Shown here: one piece after another, positions 1 to 5,684 of the stretch
Position numbering within the stretch: position 1 is the stretch's first letter
Layout: every line of letters starts with the position of its first letter
Source: CAZILN01 sp964540005
Lineage (GTDB): Bacteria; Bacteroidota; Bacteroidia; Bacteroidales; SM23-62
Length of the DNA: 5,684 nucleotides
Reading direction: 5' to 3'
Assembly (NCBI GenBank): GCA_964540005.1
Contig: CAZILN010000084.1
Location: forward strand, 1 to 5,684
Program-made: the position numbers and the translations under genes
The notes under the pieces: generated by a model
The model's database searches: none
Told to the model about the DNA's origin: nothing
The model's input: the letters and a program-made list of their open reading frames with translations, nothing else

Positions 1-2036
1 TCGGGTATATGATACCAGGGATTTACATCATCAGTTTTTGTCATCCAGTCCACCTCCTGGTAGAAAAGATCAATGGCCGTAATCTGCAGTACCGGTGGTG
101 TCAGGTTCAGCCTTTCACTCAGGGGATCATACCTTGTGGCACCTCCGGACGTACCGAACCAAATCTTACCTTCATCATCTTTAAAAACTGCATTTAACTC
201 ATTTTCAATCCCGGCAAAACCGTCTGAACTGTTATAGCTTTTAATCTTCCTGATATTCATGGATCCATCCAGGATCACCTTATCGAAGCCGACATCTGTT
301 CCAATGATCAAGGTTGTATCGTTCTGAAATATCAGGGAATATATATTATTTGAACTTATTTGAGTATTGTTAACAAATGGCTGAATAGGAATGCTGTCAC
401 CGGATTGCATAGTATACCTGAAAACACCTCCTCCAAAGGTCCCTATCCATATGTTACCCTGCCAGTCTTCTGCAAGTGAATGTAGTTTCAGATAGCTCAA
501 CCCCTCAACTTCGTTATAATCAGTCATTTTCTGATCATGAAACTTTACCAATCCTCCCAGGGTAGCCACCCAGATATTATTCTGCTTATCCTCGATAATA
601 TGCTGAACTTCATTGTTGATCAACCCGGACATTTCATCAATATTGAAAAATCCCTCTTCATTATATATGCTTATTCCGCCCCGGGTTCCACACCATATCC
701 TGTCTTTGTGGTCAACAATGATGGTGTTTACATAGTTATCAACCAGCATGTTCTCCTTTGTAAAATAGGTAAACCTGCCTTTGCTGTATTTTACGATCCC
801 CCAATCAGCTGTTGCCAGCCATAAATTCCCATTTCTGTCAAATGTGATGGCGTTGATATTATCACTCAACAAGCCTTCAGCTCTGGAGAATTTTTCGATT
901 CTGGGAGGTTCTTGATTAAAGTCAATCCTGTTTAATCCGGCACCATGGGTTGACATCCAGAAAACTCCGTTTTCATCCTGTTTAATATCAGAAATAAGGT
1001 TGCCTGATAATCCCTCTTTTTCAGTATAATGTGCAAAATGATCACCAAGATATTTACACAGGCCATTTCCGAAGGGACTCATCCAGATATTTCCTTCGCG
1101 GTCTTCATAAATATCAAATATAGTGTTGCCGGGTATACCGGTTGTAACATCGTATACGGAAGATGCATCATTAAAAATTTTAACCATCCCGGCAGATTGA
1201 GTCCCCAGCCAGATATTTCCCCTTGAATCATTTAAAATACTCCATATCCCCTGTGTCCTGTCATTATATTGTTCGGGAAACCTGGATACCTTACCAGCCA
1301 GGTCGCCGTCGATCCCGATATGAAAAACCCCTGCATCAGTAGTGCCAAACCATAAATTGCCATCATTATCTTCTTCCATACAGACTATTCTGGATCCGGG
1401 AATATTCAATCCCGGTATCAAATGTTCTATATGGATACTGTCACCCCGGATTGTAAGAATATCCACCCCGGCACCAAATGTTCCTGCCCAGATCCGGCCG
1501 TACCTGTCTTCATGCAAATCGAATATGAAATTTGAAGATAAACCCTTTTCCTGGCTGAACTGCCTGGTGATAATTGAATCAGGACTGAGGTATTCAATCC
1601 TGATTATCCCATAATCTCTGGTTCCAACCCATATGTACCCTGCAGAATCTTCCAGTATACTCAGTATGGACGAGCCTGCCAGTTTTTCCGCCTTTTCAAA
1701 ACTAATGATTTCCTTTCCGTTAAACATGTTCAATCCACTCTCTGTGCCTATCCATAAGTTGCCCGAACGGTCCTCTGTTATTTCCCTGACAGAGTTATCT
1801 GCCAGACCATCGCTTTCAGTATAGTCCCTGAACCGGCCACCCTCAAAACGGATCAGTCCACCCCCCTGTGTCCCTAACCAGAGAATACCCCTGGAATCCT
1901 GGAATATTTTAAATATGGAGGAATTCGGTAATCCCTCCCGGATGGAGTATACTTCAAAATTATTTTGCTGAGGGAACAGGTTCACTGAAAATAAAAGGAA
2001 TCCCAGGAGCAGAGAGATCTCAATCCTTTTTATCAT
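1..2036 (-). CDS. Two-component-regulator propeller sensor protein, N-terminal 678 residues (3' end beyond window)
   Basis: The frame is open from an ATG at 2036 to the left edge with no stop, so the gene is partial. Residues 1-23 form a signal peptide (K3, R4, a hydrophobic core, then FPQ). Residues 24-645 carry 14 copies of the Reg_prop blade motif, typically E/D-D-x-x-G-x-I/L-W-x-G-T-x-x-G-G/A. The motif Trp is at about 53, 95, 136, 183, 229, 276, 318, 360, 406, 448, 489, 530 and 626, and a degenerate blade (IIGT, no Trp) lies near 577. Spacing is 41-47 residues. Fourteen blades fit two seven-bladed beta-propellers, as in the periplasmic sensors of Bacteroidota hybrid two-component systems. 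Residues 647-678 (beginning PPVLQITAID) resemble the segment that leads into a Y_Y_Y domain. By family, a transmembrane helix and an output module (histidine kinase, LytTR or other) should follow, but none is visible. It is probably the last visible gene of the minus-strand operon, 57 nt after the peptidase gene. It has no clear Shine-Dalgarno or promoter of its own. The ligand is unknown. Confidence 0.93.
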   Translation of the reverse strand, partial: MIKRIEISLLLGFLLFSVNLFPQQNNFEVYSIREGLPNSSIFKIFQDSRGILWLGTQGGGLIRFEGGRFRDYTESDGLADNSVREITEDRSGNLWIGTESGLNMFNGKEIISFEKAEKLAGSSILSILEDSAGYIWVGTRDYGIIRIEYLSPDSIITRQFSQEKGLSSNFIFDLHEDRYGRIWAGTFGAGVDILTIRGDSIHIEHLIPGLNIPGSRIVCMEEDNDGNLWFGTTDAGVFHIGIDGDLAGKVSRFPEQYNDRTQGIWSILNDSRGNIWLGTQSAGMVKIFNDASSVYDVTTGIPGNTIFDIYEDREGNIWMSPFGNGLCKYLGDHFAHYTEKEGLSGNLISDIKQDENGVFWMSTHGAGLNRIDFNQEPPRIEKFSRAEGLLSDNINAITFDRNGNLWLATADWGIVKYSKGRFTYFTKENMLVDNYVNTIIVDHKDRIWCGTRGGISIYNEEGFFNIDEMSGLINNEVQHIIEDKQNNIWVATLGGLVKFHDQKMTDYNEVEGLSYLKLHSLAEDWQGNIWIGTFGGGVFRYTMQSGDSIPIQPFVNNTQISSNNIYSLIFQNDTTLIIGTDVGFDKVILDGSMNIRKIKSYNSSDGFAGIENELNAVFKDDEGKIWFGTSGGATRYDPLSERLNLTPPVLQITAIDLFYQEVDWMTKTDDVNPWYHIP

Positions 2037-2093
2037 AGTTAAGGAATTGATAATATGCTATTTAGTAAATTATCCAGTATAGAAGTTTTCTTC

Positions 2094-3005
2094 TTACTCT
2101 TCTTTCTTCAGAAAAATAAATTGTCCTCCCTCGTCTCCTGTATTCTGAATCGGCTGGAACTTAGGGGATTGTACTGAATTATTAATCACAGGGATTTTGA
2201 TCTGACCATACAACTGGCTGGCATCATAGAATTTGTTTTCATTATTCCTCAATGCCTTCAGAAGATAATAAGCAAATACCGAATGGCCTTCACGTCCGCC
2301 ATCCATGACAGGTTCAATACCGCCTGAAGTGATAGCGCTTCTTGACAACAGGTTATGAACCGTTGCATAATACCTGTCTGAATCTTCATAAGGAATACTT
2401 ATGGTTTTGCCTCGAAAGATATCACCACTGAAGCAGGCATCAGAGATCAGCAGGGTATGTTTTGAATTTATTCCCCCGAGATAAGTCTGAATATCTGTAT
2501 TGGAAATGTAGTTAGATACGGATGATGTTGTAGCATCAACAGGCACCCAGAATCCTTTGTCAAGATTTTTATTATACTCACCATGTCCGGAATAATAAAT
2601 TAAAACATTATCATCCTTCTTTACGGATTTCATCAGCCATTCAAAGGCCTTGATAATGTTCTCCCGTGAGGCTTCTTCATCAAATAATGTCCTGAAATGG
2701 TCAATTTTATACTGATCTTCAAGAACTCCTTTGATGGTCTGGGCATCTCCGACAGCATTATTGAGTGGTTCCCATGCTCCTGAATAACTGTTAATACCAA
2801 TAATGAGTGCGTAGTAATCCCCTATAACCATTTCCTGGTCAACGCGGGCTATATTCAAACCGCTCAGCGGATCTCCTGAACCTTTTGTTTTCTTGGGATC
2901 TTTTGATAGATTAAGGCTTTTGAAATCGCTTTCGCCTGTTTGTGAGAATACTGAAAACCCAATGAAAACAAAGCTAATTAATAGCGATGAAGTTTTTGTT
3001 TTCAT
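2094..3005 (-). CDS. Exported caspase-family (clan CD, C14-like) cysteine peptidase
   Basis: A complete 303-residue protein. Residues 1-21 are a signal peptide (K2, K4, hydrophobic core, ending VFSQ), so it should act in the periplasm or outside the cell rather than in the cytoplasm. The caspase fold runs from about 63 to 299. Strand YYALIIGIN (64-72) is followed by LNNAVGDA (81-88). The catalytic His is H141 in YYSGHG and the catalytic Cys is C191 in ISDACFSG. A small-subunit-like segment follows, with SRSAITSGG (221-229) and GHSVFAYYLL (240-249). Asp189, two residues before the Cys, matches the acidic S1-pocket position of metacaspases and orthocaspases, and D87 may be the second such residue. 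This suggests cleavage after Arg or Lys rather than Asp, but that is inference. Residues 22-60 form a polar linker without a recognised domain. No type IX sorting domain is seen at the C-terminus. It lies 40 nt after the upstream gene, with no TAnnTTTG box between, so it is probably cotranscribed. The substrate is unknown. Confidence 0.93.
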   Translation of the reverse strand: MKTKTSSLLISFVFIGFSVFSQTGESDFKSLNLSKDPKKTKGSGDPLSGLNIARVDQEMVIGDYYALIIGINSYSGAWEPLNNAVGDAQTIKGVLEDQYKIDHFRTLFDEEASRENIIKAFEWLMKSVKKDDNVLIYYSGHGEYNKNLDKGFWVPVDATTSSVSNYISNTDIQTYLGGINSKHTLLISDACFSGDIFRGKTISIPYEDSDRYYATVHNLLSRSAITSGGIEPVMDGGREGHSVFAYYLLKALRNNENKFYDASQLYGQIKIPVINNSVQSPKFQPIQNTGDEGGQFIFLKKEE

Positions 3006-3045
3006 AATTACGATGTATTAAGGTTTCGTACCCTGAAATATTTCT

Positions 3046-3831
3046 CTAGAATGTAAGAACATAAGCTAAATTCATTCCGCCAAAGGGATTGGGATCAACA
3101 ATGATCCTGTTCTTCCGGATGGCTGCTGAATTATCATGATTCCTTGTATTTGATAATCCTTTTACTGCAACCCATACCACATCACTGACCCAGATAGCTG
3201 CTCCCAGGCCCATGAAAATATAGGATTGATGATGAGCTGAATTGGCCTTGTTATACAGATTGTCAAAATTGCTGCGTTCGGTTGAATTATTGTAATCCTC
3301 ATACAGCCTGTCAGCATTGAAATACTGATAAACTCCGTATCCCGTCAATCCATAGGCAAGAATGGTTTTATAATAGGGTTTGATAAGGGCGTTTTTTGAA
3401 TTTATAACAAAAATATCACCCAGTCCGGGTACAGGCACCGATAACAACGCTTTACCGGCTCCACCCGGTATTTCAGTGACCGATGAAATGTTCACTATAG
3501 CCTTTATCCTCCCAACCTCATCCACATCCTGGAAAATATCCCATACTATCCTTCTCTTTTTACCGCCTTTAATTGCGAACCCAACATCCCCGGTCATGGT
3601 CTCCGGATAGTAGTAAAAGTCCTCATCATCAACAAATGCCAGTTCAATTTCAAATTGTTCAACTGGGGAGGCATTTGCTATATCGTAATACACAATTATC
3701 TTGGTTCCTTCCAATTCGACAGCCTCAAAGCTGACATTGGTAATCCTAGCCCTGCTTTCCTGGCCTGAAATGATGCCGGGTAACAGCAATAAAATGGTAC
3801 ACATATAATGGACTGTTGATTTCCAGCACAT
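3046..3831 (-). CDS. Secreted/envelope protein with N-terminal beta-rich domain and DUF5683-like helical C-terminal half
   Basis: A complete 261-residue protein, first gene of the likely minus-strand operon. Residues 1-23 form a signal peptide (K4, core around 11-21, then ISGQ). ATG at 3831 is preferred because the alternative Met10 would leave no positive charge before the hydrophobic core. Residues 28-118 look like a beta-sandwich: ITNVSFEAVELEGTKIIVYYD early on, then GDVGFAIKGGKKRRIVWD (81-98). I recall this pattern in uncharacterised Bacteroidota exported proteins. Residues 127-226 resemble DUF5683-type proteins: the SVPVPGLGD motif (131-139), a hydrophobic helix at about 155-171, a polar YNNST-type stretch, and a second hydrophobic helix at about 204-225. 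The chain ends in a short strand with a terminal Phe (GMNLAYVLTF). The family link is by pattern only and no function is established. Membrane association is likely. A caspase-like gene follows directly, which suggests a shared envelope role. Confidence 0.75.
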   Translation of the reverse strand: MCWKSTVHYMCTILLLLPGIISGQESRARITNVSFEAVELEGTKIIVYYDIANASPVEQFEIELAFVDDEDFYYYPETMTGDVGFAIKGGKKRRIVWDIFQDVDEVGRIKAIVNISSVTEIPGGAGKALLSVPVPGLGDIFVINSKNALIKPYYKTILAYGLTGYGVYQYFNADRLYEDYNNSTERSNFDNLYNKANSAHHQSYIFMGLGAAIWVSDVVWVAVKGLSNTRNHDNSAAIRKNRIIVDPNPFGGMNLAYVLTF

Positions 3832-3854
3832 ATTTGCGTTATTGGGCTTATTAT

Positions 3855-3862
3855 CAAAGTTA
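3855..3862 (-). promoter_or_regulatory. Candidate Bacteroidota-type promoter (-7 box TAACTTTG) of the minus-strand operon
   Basis: On the minus strand the bases read TAACTTTG, an exact match to the Bacteroidota housekeeping -7 consensus TAnnTTTG. It lies 23 nt upstream of the ATG at 3831, which implies a very short leader. The -33 element is less clear: the nearest upstream TTG (3890-3888) is 25 nt away, longer than the usual spacing. The expected -33 position falls inside the direct repeat at 3877-3910, so an activator might compensate. It is the only such box seen near the three genes and would drive all of them. Confidence 0.55.
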
Positions 3863-3876
3863 CGATAAAATTAACG

Positions 3877-3910
3877 CAGAAATGTAACAATTGCTATCAG
3901 AAATGTATCA
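3877..3910 (-). repeat. Two 13-bp direct repeats with 21-bp period upstream of the operon promoter (candidate operator)
   Basis: On the plus strand the copies are CAGAAATGTAACA (3877-3889) and CAGAAATGTATCA (3898-3910), matching at 12 of 13 positions. On the minus strand, the direction of the operon, they read TGTTACATTTCTG and TGATACATTTCTG. The 21-bp period is two helical turns, so a bound protein would contact the same face twice. The copies sit about 35 and 56 nt upstream of the expected transcription start. That is a typical activator geometry, and the nearer copy overlaps the -33 region. The regulator is unknown. Confidence 0.45.
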
Positions 3911-4189
3911 TTCTCTTGAACTAATGCTCCAGATTCCTTAAATTTAGTATGCACAGAAGTGATATAAATTGTAATTTTATATAGAACAGAGACTTGGTAA
4001 CCATTTTTTCAAAACAAGACCTCGCAACAGAGATGGTTTGGATTACAGGGATTTTACGGAATACTTAGTTATTAGTAAGCTATCTCAGAATGAAGTACTC
4101 CAAATTATTCACCTGTAAAAATTTCATACATTTTCTTTACAAGTTATTTTCAGAAACATTCATATATATCTGGAATTCTTAAATAAACT

Positions 4190-4195
4190 AAGGAG
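4190..4195 (+). promoter_or_regulatory. Strong Shine-Dalgarno (AAGGAG) fixing the start of the plus-strand gene
   Basis: AAGGAG lies 8 nt before the ATG at 4204, ideal spacing, and supports that start over the internal Met16. The three minus-strand genes have no comparable site, as is usual in Bacteroidota, so this site stands out. Confidence 0.75.
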
Positions 4196-4203
4196 AATCT
4201 GTT

Positions 4204-5684
4204 ATGAGAACACTGAAATTCCATCTACCTCGTGTTTTTGCTGCTATAATGTTACTATTATTCACTTCATTGAGCATTACGCTAGTAGCACAGGTGTATA
4301 TTAGCACAGATGCTGGTGATTATCCTAGCGGGACTATTGTTCAAGGTGGTCCGGGAAATTATCTGGTAATTTTACCAAATGAGGATTATAATTTTACTAT
4401 CAATAGCATACCATTAGTAGCTTATGATGCAACAGGTGATCTTACGTGGAGCTGGTCAGGGGATATACCTCAAGGATTAGCACTCCATAATCTAAACGGT
4501 GTAATATCAGGGACTCCAACATTAAAGTGTGTATTCCTTTTTAAAATCAAGGTAGTTGATGAGGATGATGGAGAGGATTCTATAGATTTCAGACTAACAG
4601 TAAATCCTGCTCTCACGTTCAGCCTGGGTTCTGACAAATCTTTCTGTACTGGATCCAGTACGATACTGGATGCAGGTACAGGATGGAGTTCCTATCTCTG
4701 GTCTGACGCTTCAGATGAACAAACCTTATCAGTAAACACTGCCGGCACCTATTATGTTGATGTTACTATTACGGATCATTGTATGATGAGTGATACTATT
4801 GAAGTAACGTCTGTTGTTGCTCCGTCTGCTGATGCAGGTTCAGATGTGAGTATCTGTTCCAACGGCTCCTACCAGGTAAATGATGCTTCGGCAAGCAATC
4901 ACGGTGGGTTATTGTGGACACATAATGGTTCAGGCAGCCTGACAAATGCAGCAACATTAGCTCCTACTTATACCGCCGTTGCAGCAGATGGGGGGAATAC
5001 TGTTGTCCTGACATTAACAGCCACCGGCAATGTACCGTGTGCAAATTTGCAGGATTTTATGATCCTGACAGTAACACCTGACAATACTATCTCACTAAGT
5101 TCAGCTGCAGGTACTGATAATCAGTCCCCATGTATAAATACGGCTATCACGAATATCACTTATGCTACTACCGGAGCCACGGGAGCCAATTTTACCGGTC
5201 TGCCTGCTGGAGTAAGTGGCGGATGGGCCGCGGATGTTGCCACTATCAGTGGTACGCCCACTGCTTCGGGTACCTTTAACTATACTGTCACCTTGACCGG
5301 CGGTTGTGGCGTGGTCTCTACGGGTGGGACTATTACTGTCACCCCTGACAATACTATCTCATTAAGTTCAGCTGCAGGTACTGATAATCAGACCCCGTGT
5401 TTAAATACGGCTGTCACGGATATAACTTATACTACCACCGGAGCCACGGGAGCCAATTTTACCGGTCTGCCTGCAGGAGTCAGTGGCGGATGGGCCACGG
5501 ATGTTGCCACTATCAGTGGTACGCCAACTGCTTCGGGTACCTTTAACTATGCTGTCACCTTGACCGGCGGTTGTGGCGTGGTCTCTTCTAATGGCTCAAT
5601 TGATGTTGTCCTGGTGAATACTATCTCACTAAGTTCAGCTGCAGGTACTGATGACCAGACCCGTTGTATCAACACTGTTATCAC
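4204..5684 (+). CDS. Large exported Ig-like repeat protein, N-terminal 493 residues (3' end beyond window)
   Basis: The frame is open from ATG 4204 to the right edge, so the gene is partial. Residues 1-29 or 30 form a signal peptide (R2, K5, R10, a core at about 11-25, cleavage near LVAQ). Residues 66-136 are a putative-Ig (He_PIG-like) domain with LTWSW, PQGLAL, GVISGTPT and a final KVVDEDDGED strand. Residues 137-205 are a PKD/Ig-like domain of the kind common in Bacteroidota surface proteins (FCTGSSTILDAG, YLWSDAS, NTAGTYYVDV, one Cys near each end). Residues 206-293 are another such domain (ADAGSDVSIC, LLWTHNGSGSL, APTYTA, PCANLQDFMILTV). From residue 294 come 89-residue repeats with NTISLSSAAGTD, TGLPAGVSGGW, ATISGTPTASGTFNYTVTL and GGCGVVS. 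Paired Cys in each domain suggest disulfides outside the cytoplasm. The likely role is an adhesin or structural surface protein, possibly a type IX secretion substrate. No enzymatic domain is visible. It is transcribed divergently from the operon, and its own promoter is not evident. Confidence 0.9.
   Translation, partial: MRTLKFHLPRVFAAIMLLLFTSLSITLVAQVYISTDAGDYPSGTIVQGGPGNYLVILPNEDYNFTINSIPLVAYDATGDLTWSWSGDIPQGLALHNLNGVISGTPTLKCVFLFKIKVVDEDDGEDSIDFRLTVNPALTFSLGSDKSFCTGSSTILDAGTGWSSYLWSDASDEQTLSVNTAGTYYVDVTITDHCMMSDTIEVTSVVAPSADAGSDVSICSNGSYQVNDASASNHGGLLWTHNGSGSLTNAATLAPTYTAVAADGGNTVVLTLTATGNVPCANLQDFMILTVTPDNTISLSSAAGTDNQSPCINTAITNITYATTGATGANFTGLPAGVSGGWAADVATISGTPTASGTFNYTVTLTGGCGVVSTGGTITVTPDNTISLSSAAGTDNQTPCLNTAVTDITYTTTGATGANFTGLPAGVSGGWATDVATISGTPTASGTFNYAVTLTGGCGVVSSNGSIDVVLVNTISLSSAAGTDDQTRCINTVI
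5083..5684 (+). repeat. Tandem 267-bp (89-codon) repeats within the surface-protein gene, two full copies plus the start of a third
   Basis: Copies begin at 5083, 5350 and 5617, each with AATACTATCTC, so the period is exactly 267 bp and in frame. The first 237 bp of copies 1 and 2 differ at about 14 positions by hand count (about 94% identity), and roughly half of these change the amino acid. The last 30 bp of each unit, encoding the linker, have diverged strongly. The third copy is cut off after 68 bp. This is an array of He_PIG-like Ig modules, probably expanded by recombination, and more copies probably follow. Confidence 0.93.

Larger units (their letters stand above)
3832..4203. other. 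Divergent intergenic region between the minus-strand operon and the plus-strand surface-protein gene
   Basis: This 372-nt A/T-rich spacer contains no convincing ORF on either strand and no RNA gene that I recognise. The end near 3832 holds the -7 box and direct repeats for the minus operon. The end near 4203 holds a Shine-Dalgarno for the plus gene. The middle (about 3915-4125) has no clear element, apart from an imperfect A/T-rich inverted repeat near 3961-3982 and the short palindrome TGGTAACCA near 3994-4002. Confidence 0.8.

Noticed and set aside
9..1824. Several plus-strand ORFs of 62-95 codons (9-197, 537-824, 1029-1226, 1342-1614, 1633-1824)
   Set aside because: All lie antisense to the continuous minus-strand propeller frame, whose regular blade motifs prove the coding strand. 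Their translations show no family features.
2081..2094. Small hairpin (AGAAG, 4-nt loop, CTTCT) just after the peptidase gene
   Set aside because: The stem is only 5 bp and A/T-rich, and no U-tract follows on the minus strand, so it is not a credible terminator between the peptidase and sensor genes.
3380..3890. Plus-strand ORF 3380-3610 and minus-strand ORF 3696-3890 in other frames
   Set aside because: Both overlap the 261-residue protein gene in alternative frames and have no recognisable domain. The second also runs through the likely promoter.
3954..3966. Possible third copy of the 13-bp direct repeat (CAGAAGTGATATA)
   Set aside because: It matches well only in the first half and is out of helical phase (56 bp from the second copy).
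3961..3982. A/T-rich imperfect inverted repeat in the intergenic region
   Set aside because: The arms consist only of A and T with a bulge, and such a pattern is expected by chance in this composition.
4127..4134. TACATTTT as a -7 box for the plus-strand gene
   Set aside because: It matches TAnnTTTG at 7 of 8 positions but lacks the final G, and no TTG is found at the -33 spacing. It is too weak to annotate in A/T-rich DNA.
5083..5684. The 267-bp repeats as a CRISPR array or mobile element
   Set aside because: The units are contiguous, in frame, and encode Ig-like modules. There are no spacers and no terminal inverted repeats.

Overview
The window looks like a piece of a Bacteroidota (Bacteroidetes) chromosome. 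The evidence is the protein families present: a two-component-regulator propeller, a secreted caspase-like peptidase, and a large Ig-like surface protein with repeats of the kind common in that phylum. A/T-rich spacers, mostly missing Shine-Dalgarno sites, and a TAnnTTTG promoter element agree with this. No species can be named from the sequence.

Layout. Bases 1-3831 carry three genes on the minus strand, read right to left and spaced 40 and 57 nt apart, so they are probably one operon. First is a 261-residue secreted/envelope protein resembling DUF5683-type proteins (3046-3831). Second is a 303-residue exported caspase-fold (C14-like) peptidase with an intact His/Cys dyad (2094-3005). Third is a large sensor whose first 678 codons are visible (1-2036) and which runs off the left edge. 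The sensor has 14 recognisable propeller blade motifs, enough for two seven-bladed propellers, then the start of the segment that normally leads into a Y_Y_Y domain. Its output domain is outside the window.

Bases 3832-4203 are a 372-nt divergent intergenic region. It holds a good -7 box for the minus operon and, just upstream of that, a 13-bp near-perfect direct repeat with a 21-bp period, a candidate operator. At the other end is an unusually clear Shine-Dalgarno for the plus-strand gene.

Bases 4204-5684 are the first 493 codons of a plus-strand exported multidomain protein that runs off the right edge. Its order is: signal peptide, putative-Ig (He_PIG-like) domain, a Cys-containing PKD/Ig-like domain, a second Bacteroidota-type Ig-like domain, then tandem repeats of exactly 267 bp (89 codons). 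It is probably a cell-surface or secreted adhesin-like protein, possibly using type IX secretion, but the C-terminus that would show this is not in view.

How the genes may work together (inference): all three operon products carry export signals, so the peptidase, the DUF5683-like protein and the extracytoplasmic sensor propeller would share the periplasm/envelope. A peptidase-coupled envelope sensing module is possible but unproven. The divergent surface protein may or may not belong with it.
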